64,000 nucleotides of DNA from Falsiroseomonas algicola (GCF_011040385.1 NZ_JAAIKB010000012.1:113455-177454); one strand, 5' to 3'; positions 38,557 through 47,529 are shown, numbered from the stretch's first letter. Notes: generated from the letters alone by a model not told the origin. Program-made: numbers and translations.

Positions 38557-39592
38557 CGATCATCGCGGCAAGCCCGCCGCCCGGCGGCGCCTGCTGTTCC
38601 GCGCCGCCGCTGATGAAGACCCGCGTCGTGCCGAAGATCGCGCCGACCATCCCGGACGCCACGGGACGCATATGCTTGTCGGGGTCCAGCTCGCTCTCGA
38701 ACACCGTCGTCCGTCGGCCCCGCACCGCGCCGCCCGGCCTGACGCCCACCTTCACCAGCAGCGCCTCCGGCGCGCTCGTCGTGAACAGCCCCGCCGCATC
38801 CGGCGCCAGCCCGACGCGCCGCGCGAGCCGCATCAGCGCCGGCGCGTCGATGATGTCGGAAAGCGGCTCCGTCGCCATCACCAGATCGCCGCCCGCCCCC
38901 GGCACATTCGCCAGCAGGATCACCTCGCAATGGGTGAGTTCCGTGCCGGAGAAGGCCATCACGCGCCGGCTGTGCAGCGACCCATCGCGCAGGATCGCCG
39001 CATCCGTCACGCGGTCCTCCGCCACCTCCCCCAGCGCGATCCCCGCGCCGAGGGCCGCGACGGCGCGCGATGTCGGCGTCGATCCCGCCCGCGCCGCGCG
39101 TTCCGCCGGCAGGGTCGCGAGATGCCGGCGCGGCAGCACCGGGCTCTTCACCAGCACCAGCGCCACCTGGTCGGCGCTTGCCCCCGCATCCGCCATGGCG
39201 CGCCGCACGGCCTCCGCCACCGAAGCCGCATGGCCGCGCCCGCCATACTCCTCCACCGGGATCGGCGCCGTCGCCGCGACGCCCAGCGCCAGCCGTGCCG
39301 GCCCCGCGGGATCGCGCGGCGTCTCCATCTCCACCATCAGCGTGCCATGCGGCGTGATCACGCCCTCGCAGCCCGTGGAGAAGATCAGCGTGGCCTCCCG
39401 CCCGCCCAGCGCCGCCTGCGTCGCCGCGATGGCGAGGTCGCGGGAGAAGTCGTTCAGCGTCGCCGTCCCCTCCGTCTTCCCCAGCACTGCGATGCGCCGG
39501 ATGCGCCCCGGCGGCAGCCCGGCCAGCGCCGCCGCCAGCCCCCGCGCATCGCCCGGGCCTTCCATGTCGTAGTGACGCAGCAGCACCGTCAC
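38540..39592 (-). CDS. Ring-opening amidohydrolase (cyanuric acid hydrolase/barbiturase family)
   Basis: 350 residues with the three-fold internal repeat of the AtzD/TrzD/barbiturase fold, each repeat giving a Lys and a Ser: Lys39 (LGKTEG) with Ser72 (FSTGCEG), Lys149 (LVKSPVL) with Ser215 (AFSGTELTH), and Lys281 (LLVKVG) with Ser328 (ISGGAEQQAPPGGG). Family enzymes open cyanuric acid or barbituric acid rings. The GTG start overlaps the orotate phosphoribosyltransferase stop by four bases. Wording such as STPTSRAVAALGAGIALGE is a loose match to both known groups, so the ring substrate is open. Confidence 0.86.
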   Translation of the reverse strand: MTVLLRHYDMEGPGDARGLAAALAGLPPGRIRRIAVLGKTEGTATLNDFSRDLAIAATQAALGGREATLIFSTGCEGVITPHGTLMVEMETPRDPAGPARLALGVAATAPIPVEEYGGRGHAASVAEAVRRAMADAGASADQVALVLVKSPVLPRRHLATLPAERAARAGSTPTSRAVAALGAGIALGEVAEDRVTDAAILRDGSLHSRRVMAFSGTELTHCEVILLANVPGAGGDLVMATEPLSDIIDAPALMRLARRVGLAPDAAGLFTTSAPEALLVKVGVRPGGAVRGRRTTVFESELDPDKHMRPVASGMVGAIFGTTRVFISGGAEQQAPPGGGLAAMIVRAAG

Positions 39593-40266
39593 GGCGTGGC
39601 GTCCAGCCCGGCAATGCCGCCATGCGCCGCCGACCAGGCCACGGGATCGGCGAGGTAGCGGCGCAGCTCCGCCAGGTCATCCGCCGGCAGCGCGCCGCGC
39701 GCCTCCGCCGCCTCGACGACGTCATCCCAATTCGCCAGCCCGAACAGCCCCGCCCCCGTGCCGTCGGCGGCCACGCGATCGAAGATGCCCCATTTGAACA
39801 GCACGAAGATGCGCGCCACCTCCATCCCCGCCCGTTCCAGCGCGCGGCAATAGGCACCCTTGCTGCGCCCATCGGTGGTCACGTCGCTGACGAGCAGCAC
39901 GCGCGACCCCGGGCGCAGCGCGCCCTCGATATGCGCATCCGCGCCGAAGCCCTGCGCCCGGCGCCGCACCACGGCGAAGGGCTGGTGAAAGCGTTCCGCC
40001 AGCATGGCGCCGAGCGCGATGCCGCCCTGTTCCGTCGCCGCCACCGCATCGAAGCCGGCATGGCCGACCTCCGCTAGGATGCGCGCCTCCGCCCCCTCCA
40101 GCAGCGCGCGCCGCGCCAGCGGGAAGGAGAGTGCGCGGGGGATGTCGAGATAGACCGGCGCCGCCCAGCCGGAGGAGAGCATGAAGGGCCGGTCCGGCCG
40201 CAGCAGGATCGCCCTTGTGTCCAGCAGCGCCTGCGCCGTGCGGCGGGCGATCGCGTCCTGGTCCAT
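39589..40266 (-). CDS. Orotate phosphoribosyltransferase family protein
   Basis: 225 residues. The PRPP-binding motif VLLVSDVTTDGRS lies at 123-135, and the N-terminal MLSSGWAAPVYLDIPRALSF matches the orotate-binding strand of PyrE. It transfers a ribosyl phosphate from PRPP to orotate or a similar base. Being translationally coupled to a ring-opening amidohydrolase, rather than to pyrimidine biosynthesis genes, it may act on a catabolic or salvage base. It lies two bases after the M20 hydrolase stop. Confidence 0.86.
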   Translation of the reverse strand: MDQDAIARRTAQALLDTRAILLRPDRPFMLSSGWAAPVYLDIPRALSFPLARRALLEGAEARILAEVGHAGFDAVAATEQGGIALGAMLAERFHQPFAVVRRRAQGFGADAHIEGALRPGSRVLLVSDVTTDGRSKGAYCRALERAGMEVARIFVLFKWGIFDRVAADGTGAGLFGLANWDDVVEAAEARGALPADDLAELRRYLADPVAWSAAHGGIAGLDATP

Positions 40267-40268
40267 GC

Positions 40269-41558
40269 CTATCGCCCCACCGCTTCCGCGCCGTTCAGCA
40301 GGATGGCCTGCAGCACCGCGGCCCCCTTCAGGAAATCCTCGAAGCCCATCGCTTCCCGCGGATTGTGGCTGCCATGCTCGTTGCGCACGAAGACCATGGC
40401 GGAAGGCACGCCCGCATTGGCGAAGATCGCGGCATCATGCCCCGCGCCGCTCGCCAGCACCTCATGCGCCATGCCGCCCGAATCGCACAAGCGTTTCGCC
40501 AGCGCCAGAAGCCGCGCATCCATCACCGCGGGCGGGGTCCGCACCGGCAGGCCGAGGTCGATCCGCACGCGCCGCTCCCGCGCGATCTCCAGCGCTTCGG
40601 CTTCCGCCAGGGCCTGGAAATCCTTCAGCGTCCGCTCGCTCTCGGACCGGTATTCCAGCGTGAAGCGCGCCTCCCCGGGCACGCGCGTCATCGCATGCTG
40701 CCTCGGATCCGTGGTCAGGATGCCGAAGGTCATCACCAGATCCTCGCCGCGTTCCAGCGCGTTCCGCCAGGTGGCGTCGAGGCGCATGGCGAAATCCGCC
40801 GTCGCCAGCACCGCGTCCCGCCGCAGCCAGCGCGGCACCGCGCCGGAATGCGCGGCCTCCCCGGTCGCGGTCGCATGCGGGTGGCGGTGGTTGCCGCGGA
40901 TGCCGGAGACGAGGCCCACGGGCACGCCGCGCGCCACCATCACCGGCCCCTGCTCGATATGCAGCTCCACGAAGTGGGAGAGGGAGGCGGGATCGACCAG
41001 CCGCCTGCCGGCCGCGACGGACGCCACATCCGCCCCCTCCCGCGCCATGGCCGCACGCAAGGTGAGCGACGGGTCCTGCAGGCAGGCCAGCTCCATCCAG
41101 CCGGGCTCGAACAGCCCGAACAGGGCGGAGGAGCCGAGATAGGGCCGGCCATACCAGGCGCTCTCCTCGCCCCGCATCACGAACAGCACCAGGCTGCGCG
41201 CCCGTGGCCCCGCGCGCTGCGCCCCGAGCAGCGCCAGCAGCCCCGCGATCACCCCCGCCGCGCCATCGAAATTGCCGCCCTGCGGCACGCTGTCGAGGTG
41301 CGATCCGCAGGCCGCCGCGGGCAGGGACGGGTCCGTCCCTTCCAGCGTGATGACCAGGTTCGCCGCCGGATCCCACTCGCAGCGCAGCCCGGCGTCCCGC
41401 GCGATCGCCTCGATGCGCCGCATCGCCGCCGTCTCGCCGGCGCCATAGGTCTCCCGCGTGATGCCGGTGCCGTCGAAATGCGCCTCCCGCAGCGCGTCGA
41501 ACAGCCCGCGCGCCAGGGCGGCAAGGTCGGGCGCGATGGCGGGCAGGGCGGTGTCCAT
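40269..41558 (-). CDS. M20 family Zn-dependent amidohydrolase (allantoate/N-carbamoyl-amino-acid hydrolase type)
   Basis: 429 residues from the ATG at 41558; a GTG at 41645 would add a non-conserved leader. Metal residues: His87 and Asp98 (GSHLDSVPQGGNFDG), Glu131-Glu132 (RGEES), a His in VELHIEQGP, and a His in EHGSHNPRE. The LHIEQGP motif marks the allantoate amidohydrolase/beta-ureidopropionase/N-carbamoylase subgroup, which releases CO2 and ammonia from ureido acids. It begins the minus operon with the phosphoribosyltransferase and ring-opening enzyme and diverges from the ornithine-cyclodeaminase-like gene. Confidence 0.86.
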   Translation of the reverse strand: MDTALPAIAPDLAALARGLFDALREAHFDGTGITRETYGAGETAAMRRIEAIARDAGLRCEWDPAANLVITLEGTDPSLPAAACGSHLDSVPQGGNFDGAAGVIAGLLALLGAQRAGPRARSLVLFVMRGEESAWYGRPYLGSSALFGLFEPGWMELACLQDPSLTLRAAMAREGADVASVAAGRRLVDPASLSHFVELHIEQGPVMVARGVPVGLVSGIRGNHRHPHATATGEAAHSGAVPRWLRRDAVLATADFAMRLDATWRNALERGEDLVMTFGILTTDPRQHAMTRVPGEARFTLEYRSESERTLKDFQALAEAEALEIARERRVRIDLGLPVRTPPAVMDARLLALAKRLCDSGGMAHEVLASGAGHDAAIFANAGVPSAMVFVRNEHGSHNPREAMGFEDFLKGAAVLQAILLNGAEAVGR

Positions 41559-41662
41559 CGCGGGATGCTGGCGCGCCACGCCGATCTGGGCAAGAACGGG
41601 GGACCCCTTGGCGGTGGCGCCGGGGCGGCCCACCATCACAGTCACACCGAACCGGGCGCTCC

Positions 41663-42697
41663 ATGGACAACGACGAGTTCCTCATCCTCCGCAGCGGCGA
41701 AGCCACGGGCCTGGTGACGCCGGCGGAAGCGCTGGACGCCATCGAGGATGCCTGGCGGGACTACGCCACCCATCGCCAGGTGCTGTCCAACCCGCCCGCG
41801 CTCGGTCTTCAGGGACAGGATGCGCGCTTCAAGGTGAAGGGCGCGGTGCTGCCCGGCGCGGGGCTCGCGGGCTTCCGCATGATCGCGGATGCGCAGGCCG
41901 GCGCGCAGGACTGGTTCTGGCTGGCCGATGCCACCAGCGGCCGGCCGCTGGCGATGATGGACGAATACGGGCTGCACTGCCTGCGCACCGCGGCCACCGG
42001 CGCGCTGGCGGCCAGGATGCTCGCCCGCCCCGGCGCGACGCGCGCCGCGCTGATCGGCGCCGGGCGCATCGCCGCGCATGTCCCCGCCTGCCTCGCCGCC
42101 GCGCTGCCCGCCCTCACGGACCTCCATGTCGCGGCACGGCGCGCGGAGGCGGTGGAGGAGTTCGTCGCCAGGGCGCCGAAGGACCTCTCCCTCACGCTCC
42201 ACGCCGCGCCCTCCATCGCGGAGGCGGTGCGCGATGCCGACATCGTCATCACCATCACCTCCGCCACCGAGGCCTTCCTCGACGCCTCCATGGTGAAGCC
42301 GGGCGCCACGGTGATCGGCCTCGGCGATGTGGAGTTGAACGCGGATCTGCTGGGCTGGGCCGACCGCTTCGTGGTGGACGACCTCGTCTTCGCGCTGACC
42401 ATCGGCAATGTCGGCGCCTGGATCGGCAGCAAGGCCCTGACGGCGGAGGCGGTGACCGCGCGGCTCGATGCCGATGTGGGAGAGATCGTCGGCGGCATGA
42501 AGCCGGGCCGTGTGAAGGACGACGACAAGGTGCTGGCCATCATCCAGGGGATGGCGATCGGCGACCTGGCGCTGGCGGTGCTCGCCTGGCGCAAGGCGCG
42601 GCTGCGCCGGCTTGGCATCCGGGTGGGCCTTGGCGCCGCGCCCAACCCGCATCTCCGCGGCCCCACGCCGCGCCGGAACCGTGCCCTGCTGCGCTGA
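41663..42697 (+). CDS. Ornithine cyclodeaminase/mu-crystallin family protein
   Basis: 344 residues. The NAD-binding core is ALIGAGRIAAH, preceded by the substrate-side FKVKGAVLPG with Lys and followed by DADIVITITSATEAFLD and GLGDVELN. Members include ornithine cyclodeaminase, alanine dehydrogenase and ketimine reductases, and sequence alone does not choose. It starts the plus-strand series that runs to 49867. A reductive or deaminating step on an amino acid released from the ring is possible (inference). Confidence 0.84.
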   Translation: MDNDEFLILRSGEATGLVTPAEALDAIEDAWRDYATHRQVLSNPPALGLQGQDARFKVKGAVLPGAGLAGFRMIADAQAGAQDWFWLADATSGRPLAMMDEYGLHCLRTAATGALAARMLARPGATRAALIGAGRIAAHVPACLAAALPALTDLHVAARRAEAVEEFVARAPKDLSLTLHAAPSIAEAVRDADIVITITSATEAFLDASMVKPGATVIGLGDVELNADLLGWADRFVVDDLVFALTIGNVGAWIGSKALTAEAVTARLDADVGEIVGGMKPGRVKDDDKVLAIIQGMAIGDLALAVLAWRKARLRRLGIRVGLGAAPNPHLRGPTPRRNRALLR

Positions 42698-42700
42698 GGG

Positions 42701-42728
42701 TTGACTTCGCCGGGCCGCGCTAGAACAT
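42701..42728 (+). promoter_or_regulatory. candidate promoter upstream of the PyrK-like gene
   Basis: TTGACT (42701-42706), 16 bases, GAACAT (42723-42728), 28 bases before the ATG at 42756. The -10 shares the A..AT pattern of the promoters at 5026 and 5072. The TTGACT starts four bases after the previous stop. Confidence 0.35.
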
Positions 42729-42755
42729 CCGGGCCTTGAACCAGCAGGGCCCAGC

Positions 42756-43574
42756 ATGGACCTCGCCCCGGCCGCCTTTCCCGTGGCCGAACGCAATGCG
42801 GTGGTGATCGAGAGTGCCCCGGTGGGGCGCCGCTACCATCGCCTGCGCCTTGATGCGCCCGACCTCTCGGCTCTCAGCCGACCCGGGCAGTTCTTCCACC
42901 TGCTCTGCCGCGACGGCGCCGGCAGCGGGCCCTATCTGCGCCGGCCCATGAGCATCTGGCGCTGCGGCGCCGATGAACCGCTCGGCTTCCTCTTCCATGT
43001 GAAGGGCAGGGGCACCGCGGCGCTGGCGGCGCTGCGGGCGGGGGACCGGCTGTCCGTCGTCGGCCCGCTCGGCCAGGGTTTCACGCTCCACCCCTCCTGG
43101 CGGCGCATCCTGATCCTGGCGCGCGGCGTCGGCCTCGCCACGCTGGCGCCGCTGACGGAGGCCGCCGCGCGGATGGGCATCGCGGTGGAGGCGGTGCTGT
43201 CGGCGCGCGATCCCGCCGACCTGATGGCGGAGGAATTCGCGGGCCATTCCGGCGCGCATGTCTTCCCCGTGCTCGATGCCGATGGCAGCAGCGATCCCCT
43301 GGCCGTGGAGGCGCTGCTGCGCGCGCGGTTCGAGGCCGCGCGGCCGGACGCCGTCTTCACCTGCGGATCGAACCGCCTGCTGCTGCTGCTGCAACGGCTT
43401 TCGGCGGAATACGCCATCCCCGGCCAGGTGGCGCTGGAACAGCAGATGGGCTGCGGGCTCGGCATGTGCTTCTGCTGCGTGCGCCCGATCCGCGCGCCGG
43501 ATGGCGGCACCGTCAACCTCCGCGTCTGCGCGGAAGGCCCGGTCTTCGACCTGCAGGCGGCGCTGGGATGGTAG
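42756..43574 (+). CDS. pyrK: Dihydroorotate dehydrogenase electron transfer subunit (PyrK type)
   Basis: 272 residues. It has a flavin-binding ferredoxin-reductase fold with RPMSIW (63-68) for FAD and a C-terminal 2Fe-2S site formed by Cys233, Cys238, Cys241 and Cys258 (QQMGCGLGMCFCCVRPI, then RVCAEGPVF). PyrK passes electrons from the PyrD flavin to NAD+. It overlaps the PyrD gene by seven bases, the classic pyrKD pairing. The usual GxGxGxAP NAD motif is reduced to ARGVGLATLAPL (122-133). Confidence 0.88.
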   Translation: MDLAPAAFPVAERNAVVIESAPVGRRYHRLRLDAPDLSALSRPGQFFHLLCRDGAGSGPYLRRPMSIWRCGADEPLGFLFHVKGRGTAALAALRAGDRLSVVGPLGQGFTLHPSWRRILILARGVGLATLAPLTEAAARMGIAVEAVLSARDPADLMAEEFAGHSGAHVFPVLDADGSSDPLAVEALLRARFEAARPDAVFTCGSNRLLLLLQRLSAEYAIPGQVALEQQMGCGLGMCFCCVRPIRAPDGGTVNLRVCAEGPVFDLQAALGW

Positions 43575-44494
43575 ACCTCGCCACCCGCATCGGCGCGATC
43601 ACGCTGGCCAACCCCGTCATGCCGGCCTCGGGCACCTTCGGCCCGGAACTCGCGCAGGTCTTCGACCTGGATGCACTGGGCGCGCTGGTCACGAAATCCG
43701 TCACGCCGGAGCCCCGCGCCGGCAATCCCCTGCCGCGGCTCTGCGAGACGGAGGCCGGAATCCTCAATTCCATCGGCATCCCGGGCAAGGGGCTGGACCA
43801 TTTCATCGCGCACGCCATCCCCGAATGGCGCCGCTTCCGCCCGCCGCTCATCGTCTCCCTCTCCGCCGGCACCAACGCCGCCTTCGCGGAGGCCGCCGCG
43901 CGCCTGGCCGAAACCCCCGGCATCGCGGCGATCGAGGCCAACATCTCCTGCCCCAATCTGGAGGAGGATGGCCGCGCCTTCGCGATGTTCCCGGAAAGTG
44001 CGGCCGCCGCCATCGCCGCCATGCGCGCGCGCTGCGCCCTGCCGATCTGGGCCAAGCTCTCCCCCAATACCGGCGATATCGCCGCGGTGGCGCGGGCGGT
44101 GGAGGAAGCCGGCGCGGACGCGATCGTCGTCGCCAACACCATCCTCGGCCTCGCCATCGATATCGAGACGGCGCGCCCCAGGCTCGGCGCCGGCATGGGC
44201 GGCTTCTCCGGCCCCGCCTTCAAGCCCATCGCGCTGCGCCTCACCTGGCAATGCGCCCAGGCCGTGCGCATCCCCTTGATCGGCGTGGGCGGCATCGCGA
44301 CGGCGGAGGATGCGGTGGAGTTCATGATGGCCGGCGCCACTGCCGTGCAGATCGGCACCGCCAGCTTCGTCAGCCCGACGGCGATGATGCAGGTGATCGA
44401 GGGCCTGCGTGATTTCTGTACCCGCCGCGGTTTCACCCGCAGCGCCGACCTCACGGGCCTGGCGCTGCCGGGCCGTCGCCTGGCCGCCGAATAG
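43568..44494 (+). CDS. pyrD: Dihydroorotate dehydrogenase, class 1B catalytic subunit (PyrD type)
   Basis: 308-residue FMN-binding TIM barrel. Lys43 (TKSVTPEP), the active-site Cys128 (ANISCPN), which is the class 1 base, VANTI, and the phosphate-binding GVGGI and GTASF loops are intact. With PyrK it forms an NAD-linked dehydrogenase. Alphaproteobacteria normally use a membrane class 2 PyrD for biosynthesis, so this pair, next to a ring-opening amidohydrolase, may be catabolic or act on a related dihydropyrimidine. That is inference. Confidence 0.88.
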   Translation: MVDLATRIGAITLANPVMPASGTFGPELAQVFDLDALGALVTKSVTPEPRAGNPLPRLCETEAGILNSIGIPGKGLDHFIAHAIPEWRRFRPPLIVSLSAGTNAAFAEAAARLAETPGIAAIEANISCPNLEEDGRAFAMFPESAAAAIAAMRARCALPIWAKLSPNTGDIAAVARAVEEAGADAIVVANTILGLAIDIETARPRLGAGMGGFSGPAFKPIALRLTWQCAQAVRIPLIGVGGIATAEDAVEFMMAGATAVQIGTASFVSPTAMMQVIEGLRDFCTRRGFTRSADLTGLALPGRRLAAE

Positions 44495-44501
44495 CCACGG
44501 G

Positions 44502-44531
44502 TTGACAGGGCAGGGCGGCTTCCCCTGATAG
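44502..44531 (+). promoter_or_regulatory. candidate promoter of the Rieske dioxygenase operon
   Basis: TTGACA (44502-44507, perfect -35), 18 bases, TGATAG (44526-44531). It lies in the 64-base gap before the oxygenase ATG at 44559, with GAAGGA (44544-44549) as ribosome binding site. It is the best promoter match in the window. Confidence 0.5.
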
Positions 44532-44558
44532 TGCTTAGTCCTCGAAGGAATAAGCATC

Positions 44559-45845
44559 ATGCTGCGCCAGGAGCAGAACGAGCTCGTCACCCGCACCGGC
44601 CCCGGCACGCCCATGGGGAAGCTCTTCCGCTCCTACTGGATTCCCGCGCTGCTGGCGGAGGAGTTGCCGGAAGACGGCTGCCCGCCCGTGCGCATCAAGC
44701 TGCTGTCCGAACGGCTGCTGGCGGTGCGGGACAGCGAGGGCCGCTACGGGCTGATCGACGAATTCTGCGCCCATCGCGGCGTCTCGCTCTGGTTCGGCCG
44801 GAACGAGGAAGGCGGCATCCGCTGCCCCTATCACGGCTGGAAATACGACGTGACCGGGCAATGCGTCGAAGTGCCCAGCGAGCCGGCGGAGAACGGCTTC
44901 TGCCAGAAGATCAAGCTCACCGGCTACAAGCTGGTGAAGATCGGCGACATCCTCTGGGCCTATATGGGCCCGGCGGAGAGCGAGCCGCCGCTGCCCGAAT
45001 GGGAATTCGCCAAGGTCCCCGCCGCGCAGACCTTCACCAGCAAGCGGCTGCAGGAATGCAATTGGCTGCAGGCCATGGAAGGCGGCATCGATTCCTCCCA
45101 CGTCTCCTGGCTGCACCGCGGCGCGCTGAATTCCGACCCGCTCTTCAAGGGCGCGAAAGGCAACCAGTACAACCTCAAGGACGCCAAGCCGGTCTTCGAG
45201 GTGGTGGAAGCGCCCGGCGGCCTCTACATCGGCGCCCGCCGCAACGCGGAGGATGGAAAGTACTACTGGCGCATCACGCCCTGGGTGATGCCGAGCTTCA
45301 CCATGGTGCCGCCGCGCGGTGACCACCCCGTGCATGGCCATTTCTGGATTCCCATCGACGACGAGAATTGCTGGGCCTGGTCCTTCGACTACCACCCGAC
45401 CCGCGCGCTGACGGAGCATGAACGCCAGGCGATGCTGGACGGCCACGGCATCCACGTCACCTACGTCCCCGGCACCTATCGCCCCGCCGCCAACAAGGAC
45501 AATGACTACCTGATGGACCGCGCCGCGCAGAAGCGGGGCGATACCTATTCGGGTGTTGCCGGCATCGCCATGCAGGACGCCTCGCTCCAGGAAAGCATGG
45601 GCCCCATCGTGGACCGGACGAAGGAGAACCTGGTCTCCACCGACAACGGCATCATCATGGCCCGCCACCGCCTGATGCGCGCCGCGCGTGCGTTGGCGGA
45701 GAAGGGCGTGTTGCCGCCCGGCCGCGACGTGGCGCATCAGCGCGTCCGCTCCGCCGCCGTCATCCTGCCGCCGGACCAGGCCTTCAAGGACGCCGCGGCG
45801 GAGGATCTGAAGGTCCGCGAAGGCGTGAAGCAGTCCTCCGTCTGA
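44559..45845 (+). CDS. Rieske non-heme iron oxygenase, alpha subunit (phthalate-dioxygenase-like)
   Basis: 428 residues. The Rieske 2Fe-2S site is Cys70, His72, Cys89 and His92 (FCAHRGVS and RCPYHGW). The mononuclear iron site is in EGGIDSSHVSWLH, giving His181 and His186, with an acidic residue later. It inserts dioxygen into, or demethylates, an aromatic or related ring using electrons from a reductase and ferredoxin, both encoded just downstream. Size and wording place it in the phthalate 4,5-dioxygenase group, which needs no beta subunit. The ring substrate is unknown. Confidence 0.9.
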   Translation: MLRQEQNELVTRTGPGTPMGKLFRSYWIPALLAEELPEDGCPPVRIKLLSERLLAVRDSEGRYGLIDEFCAHRGVSLWFGRNEEGGIRCPYHGWKYDVTGQCVEVPSEPAENGFCQKIKLTGYKLVKIGDILWAYMGPAESEPPLPEWEFAKVPAAQTFTSKRLQECNWLQAMEGGIDSSHVSWLHRGALNSDPLFKGAKGNQYNLKDAKPVFEVVEAPGGLYIGARRNAEDGKYYWRITPWVMPSFTMVPPRGDHPVHGHFWIPIDDENCWAWSFDYHPTRALTEHERQAMLDGHGIHVTYVPGTYRPAANKDNDYLMDRAAQKRGDTYSGVAGIAMQDASLQESMGPIVDRTKENLVSTDNGIIMARHRLMRAARALAEKGVLPPGRDVAHQRVRSAAVILPPDQAFKDAAAEDLKVREGVKQSSV

Positions 45846-46321
45846 TGGAATCGCAATCGGCCCGCGCGACGACGGCGGCGGAATCCCGCTTCCGGATCGC
45901 CAACCCCAACTCCCTGCCGCGCACGACGGCGATCGTCCCGCTCGATCCCGCCGCCGCGGCGACGCTGACCGAATTGCGCGACGGCCCCTGGCAGCGCGCC
46001 ATCTTCGTGGCGCTCGACCAGGGCGGCGACTGGATCGCGGAACTGCCCGCCCGCACCCGTGCGCTGGTCGAGGCGATCGAGGCCGCAAGCCTCGTCCTGC
46101 TGGTCGCCACCGCCGGCGCCGATGCGCGCGCGGCGGCGGTGGTGGCGGAGGCCGCGCAGGCACGGGGCCGCATGATCGCCGCCGTGGTGCTGGACAGCGG
46201 CGATGCCGATCCCGCCGCGCTGGAACGCAGCCTCGCCGCGCTCCGCCCCCATGCCGGGATGCTCGTGCTGGCCGATGGCACGGACTATGTGAGCGCGATG
46301 CTGGAGGCGCTGCGCGCGTGA
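45845..46321 (+). CDS. Conserved-looking hypothetical protein in the dioxygenase operon
   Basis: I do not recognise this 158-residue protein. The first 40 residues are polar with several Arg; the rest alternates hydrophobic strands and Ala-rich helices (AIFVALDQGG, SLVLLVATAGADARAA, GRMIAAVVLDSG, GMLVLADGTDYVSAML), suggesting a small Rossmann-like alpha/beta fold. It has no signal peptide, Cys cluster or membrane segment. Its start shares one base with the oxygenase stop and its end overlaps the reductase start by four bases, so it must be made with them. It could be an assembly or electron-transfer accessory; no evidence decides. Confidence 0.75.
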   Translation: MESQSARATTAAESRFRIANPNSLPRTTAIVPLDPAAAATLTELRDGPWQRAIFVALDQGGDWIAELPARTRALVEAIEAASLVLLVATAGADARAAAVVAEAAQARGRMIAAVVLDSGDADPAALERSLAALRPHAGMLVLADGTDYVSAMLEALRA

Positions 46322-47529
46322 GCCGCCGCATCGTCATCATCGGCGGTGGCCAGGCCGGCGGCCGCTTCGCGGAGGCGCTGCGCCGCGGCGGTTCTGACGC
46401 GCGTATCACCCTGCTCGCGGAGGAACCCCACGCCCCCTATGAACGCCCGCCGCTGTCGAAGGATGTGCTGGCGGGCAAGGCCGCGCCCGACACCACGCGC
46501 ATCCCCGTCGATTGGGCGGCGCTCGGCATCGACATCCTCGAAGGCGTGCGCGCCGAAGCCATCGACCGCAGCGCGAAGCGCGTGCAGCCCGCCGGTGGCG
46601 CCGCGCCCATCCCCTACGACACACTCGTGCTGGCAACGGGCGCCCGCCCGCGCCGCCTGGCCGCGCTGACGGACCCGGACCTGCCGGTCTTCGCGCTGCG
46701 CAGCCTGGCCGATGCCGCGGCGCTGCGCGCCATCCTCACCCCCGGCCGCCGCATCCTGCTGGTCGGCGGCGGCGTCATCGGGCTGGAAGTCGCGGCGACG
46801 GCCGCCGCGCTCGGCGCGCATCCCATCGTGGTGGAGATGGCGCCCCGCCTGATGCCCCGCGGCTGCCCGCCTGCCATGGCGGACCGTCTGCTGGCCCTGC
46901 ACCGTGACCGCGGCGTCGAAGTCCATCTCGGCACCGGCGTCATCGCCGTGGACTGGGCGGGCGCGGGCATCCTGGCGACGCTCGGCAACGGCGAACGCAT
47001 CGAGGCCGATGGCATCGTGCTCGGCATCGGCGCCGCACCCGATGATGGCCTGGCCGCCGCCGCCGGGCTCCGCACCCAGGACGGCATCCTGGTCGATGGC
47101 CATGCGCGCAGCCTGGATGATCCGGACGTGCTCGCCATCGGCGATGTCGCCCGCCATCCCCTGCCGCGCTTCGGCGTGACGCTGCGCCAGGAAAGCTGGC
47201 GCCATGCGGAAGCCCAGGCGCGCCACGCCGCCGCCGCGCTGCTCGACCCCGCGCTGCCCGATTACGACGAGGTCCCCGGCTTCTGGTCCGACCAGCATGG
47301 CACGCGCCTGCTGGTGGAAGGCCTGCCCAGCGAGGGCCGGGAGATCCTACGCGCCAGCGCCATCGAATCCAGCTGGCACATCGCCCCCGATGGCCGCCTG
47401 GTCGGCGCCGCGACGATCGGCGACAGCAAGGCCATGGCCGTCGCGCGCCGCCTCATCGCCGCCGGCGCGCGGCCCGATCCCGCGCGCCTCGCCGACCCCG
47501 CCACCGACCTTCGCGCCCTGCTACGCTGA
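46318..47529 (+). CDS. FAD-dependent ferredoxin reductase
   Basis: 403 residues of the putidaredoxin/BphA4-type reductase family. FAD motif VIIGGGQAGGRFAE (5-18), PYERPPLSKDVL, NAD motif LLVGGGVIGLEVAA, and a C-terminal AIGDVA strand followed by RQESWRHAEAQARHAA. It moves electrons from NAD(P)H to the Rieske ferredoxin at 48564. GTG start, overlapping the unknown gene by four bases. Confidence 0.89.
   Translation: MSRRIVIIGGGQAGGRFAEALRRGGSDARITLLAEEPHAPYERPPLSKDVLAGKAAPDTTRIPVDWAALGIDILEGVRAEAIDRSAKRVQPAGGAAPIPYDTLVLATGARPRRLAALTDPDLPVFALRSLADAAALRAILTPGRRILLVGGGVIGLEVAATAAALGAHPIVVEMAPRLMPRGCPPAMADRLLALHRDRGVEVHLGTGVIAVDWAGAGILATLGNGERIEADGIVLGIGAAPDDGLAAAAGLRTQDGILVDGHARSLDDPDVLAIGDVARHPLPRFGVTLRQESWRHAEAQARHAAAALLDPALPDYDEVPGFWSDQHGTRLLVEGLPSEGREILRASAIESSWHIAPDGRLVGAATIGDSKAMAVARRLIAAGARPDPARLADPATDLRALLR

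Noticed and set aside
44535..46409. A 624-codon minus-strand open frame opposite the Rieske oxygenase
   Set aside because: Covers three coupled plus-strand genes with intact metal sites; its own sequence has no recognisable fold.
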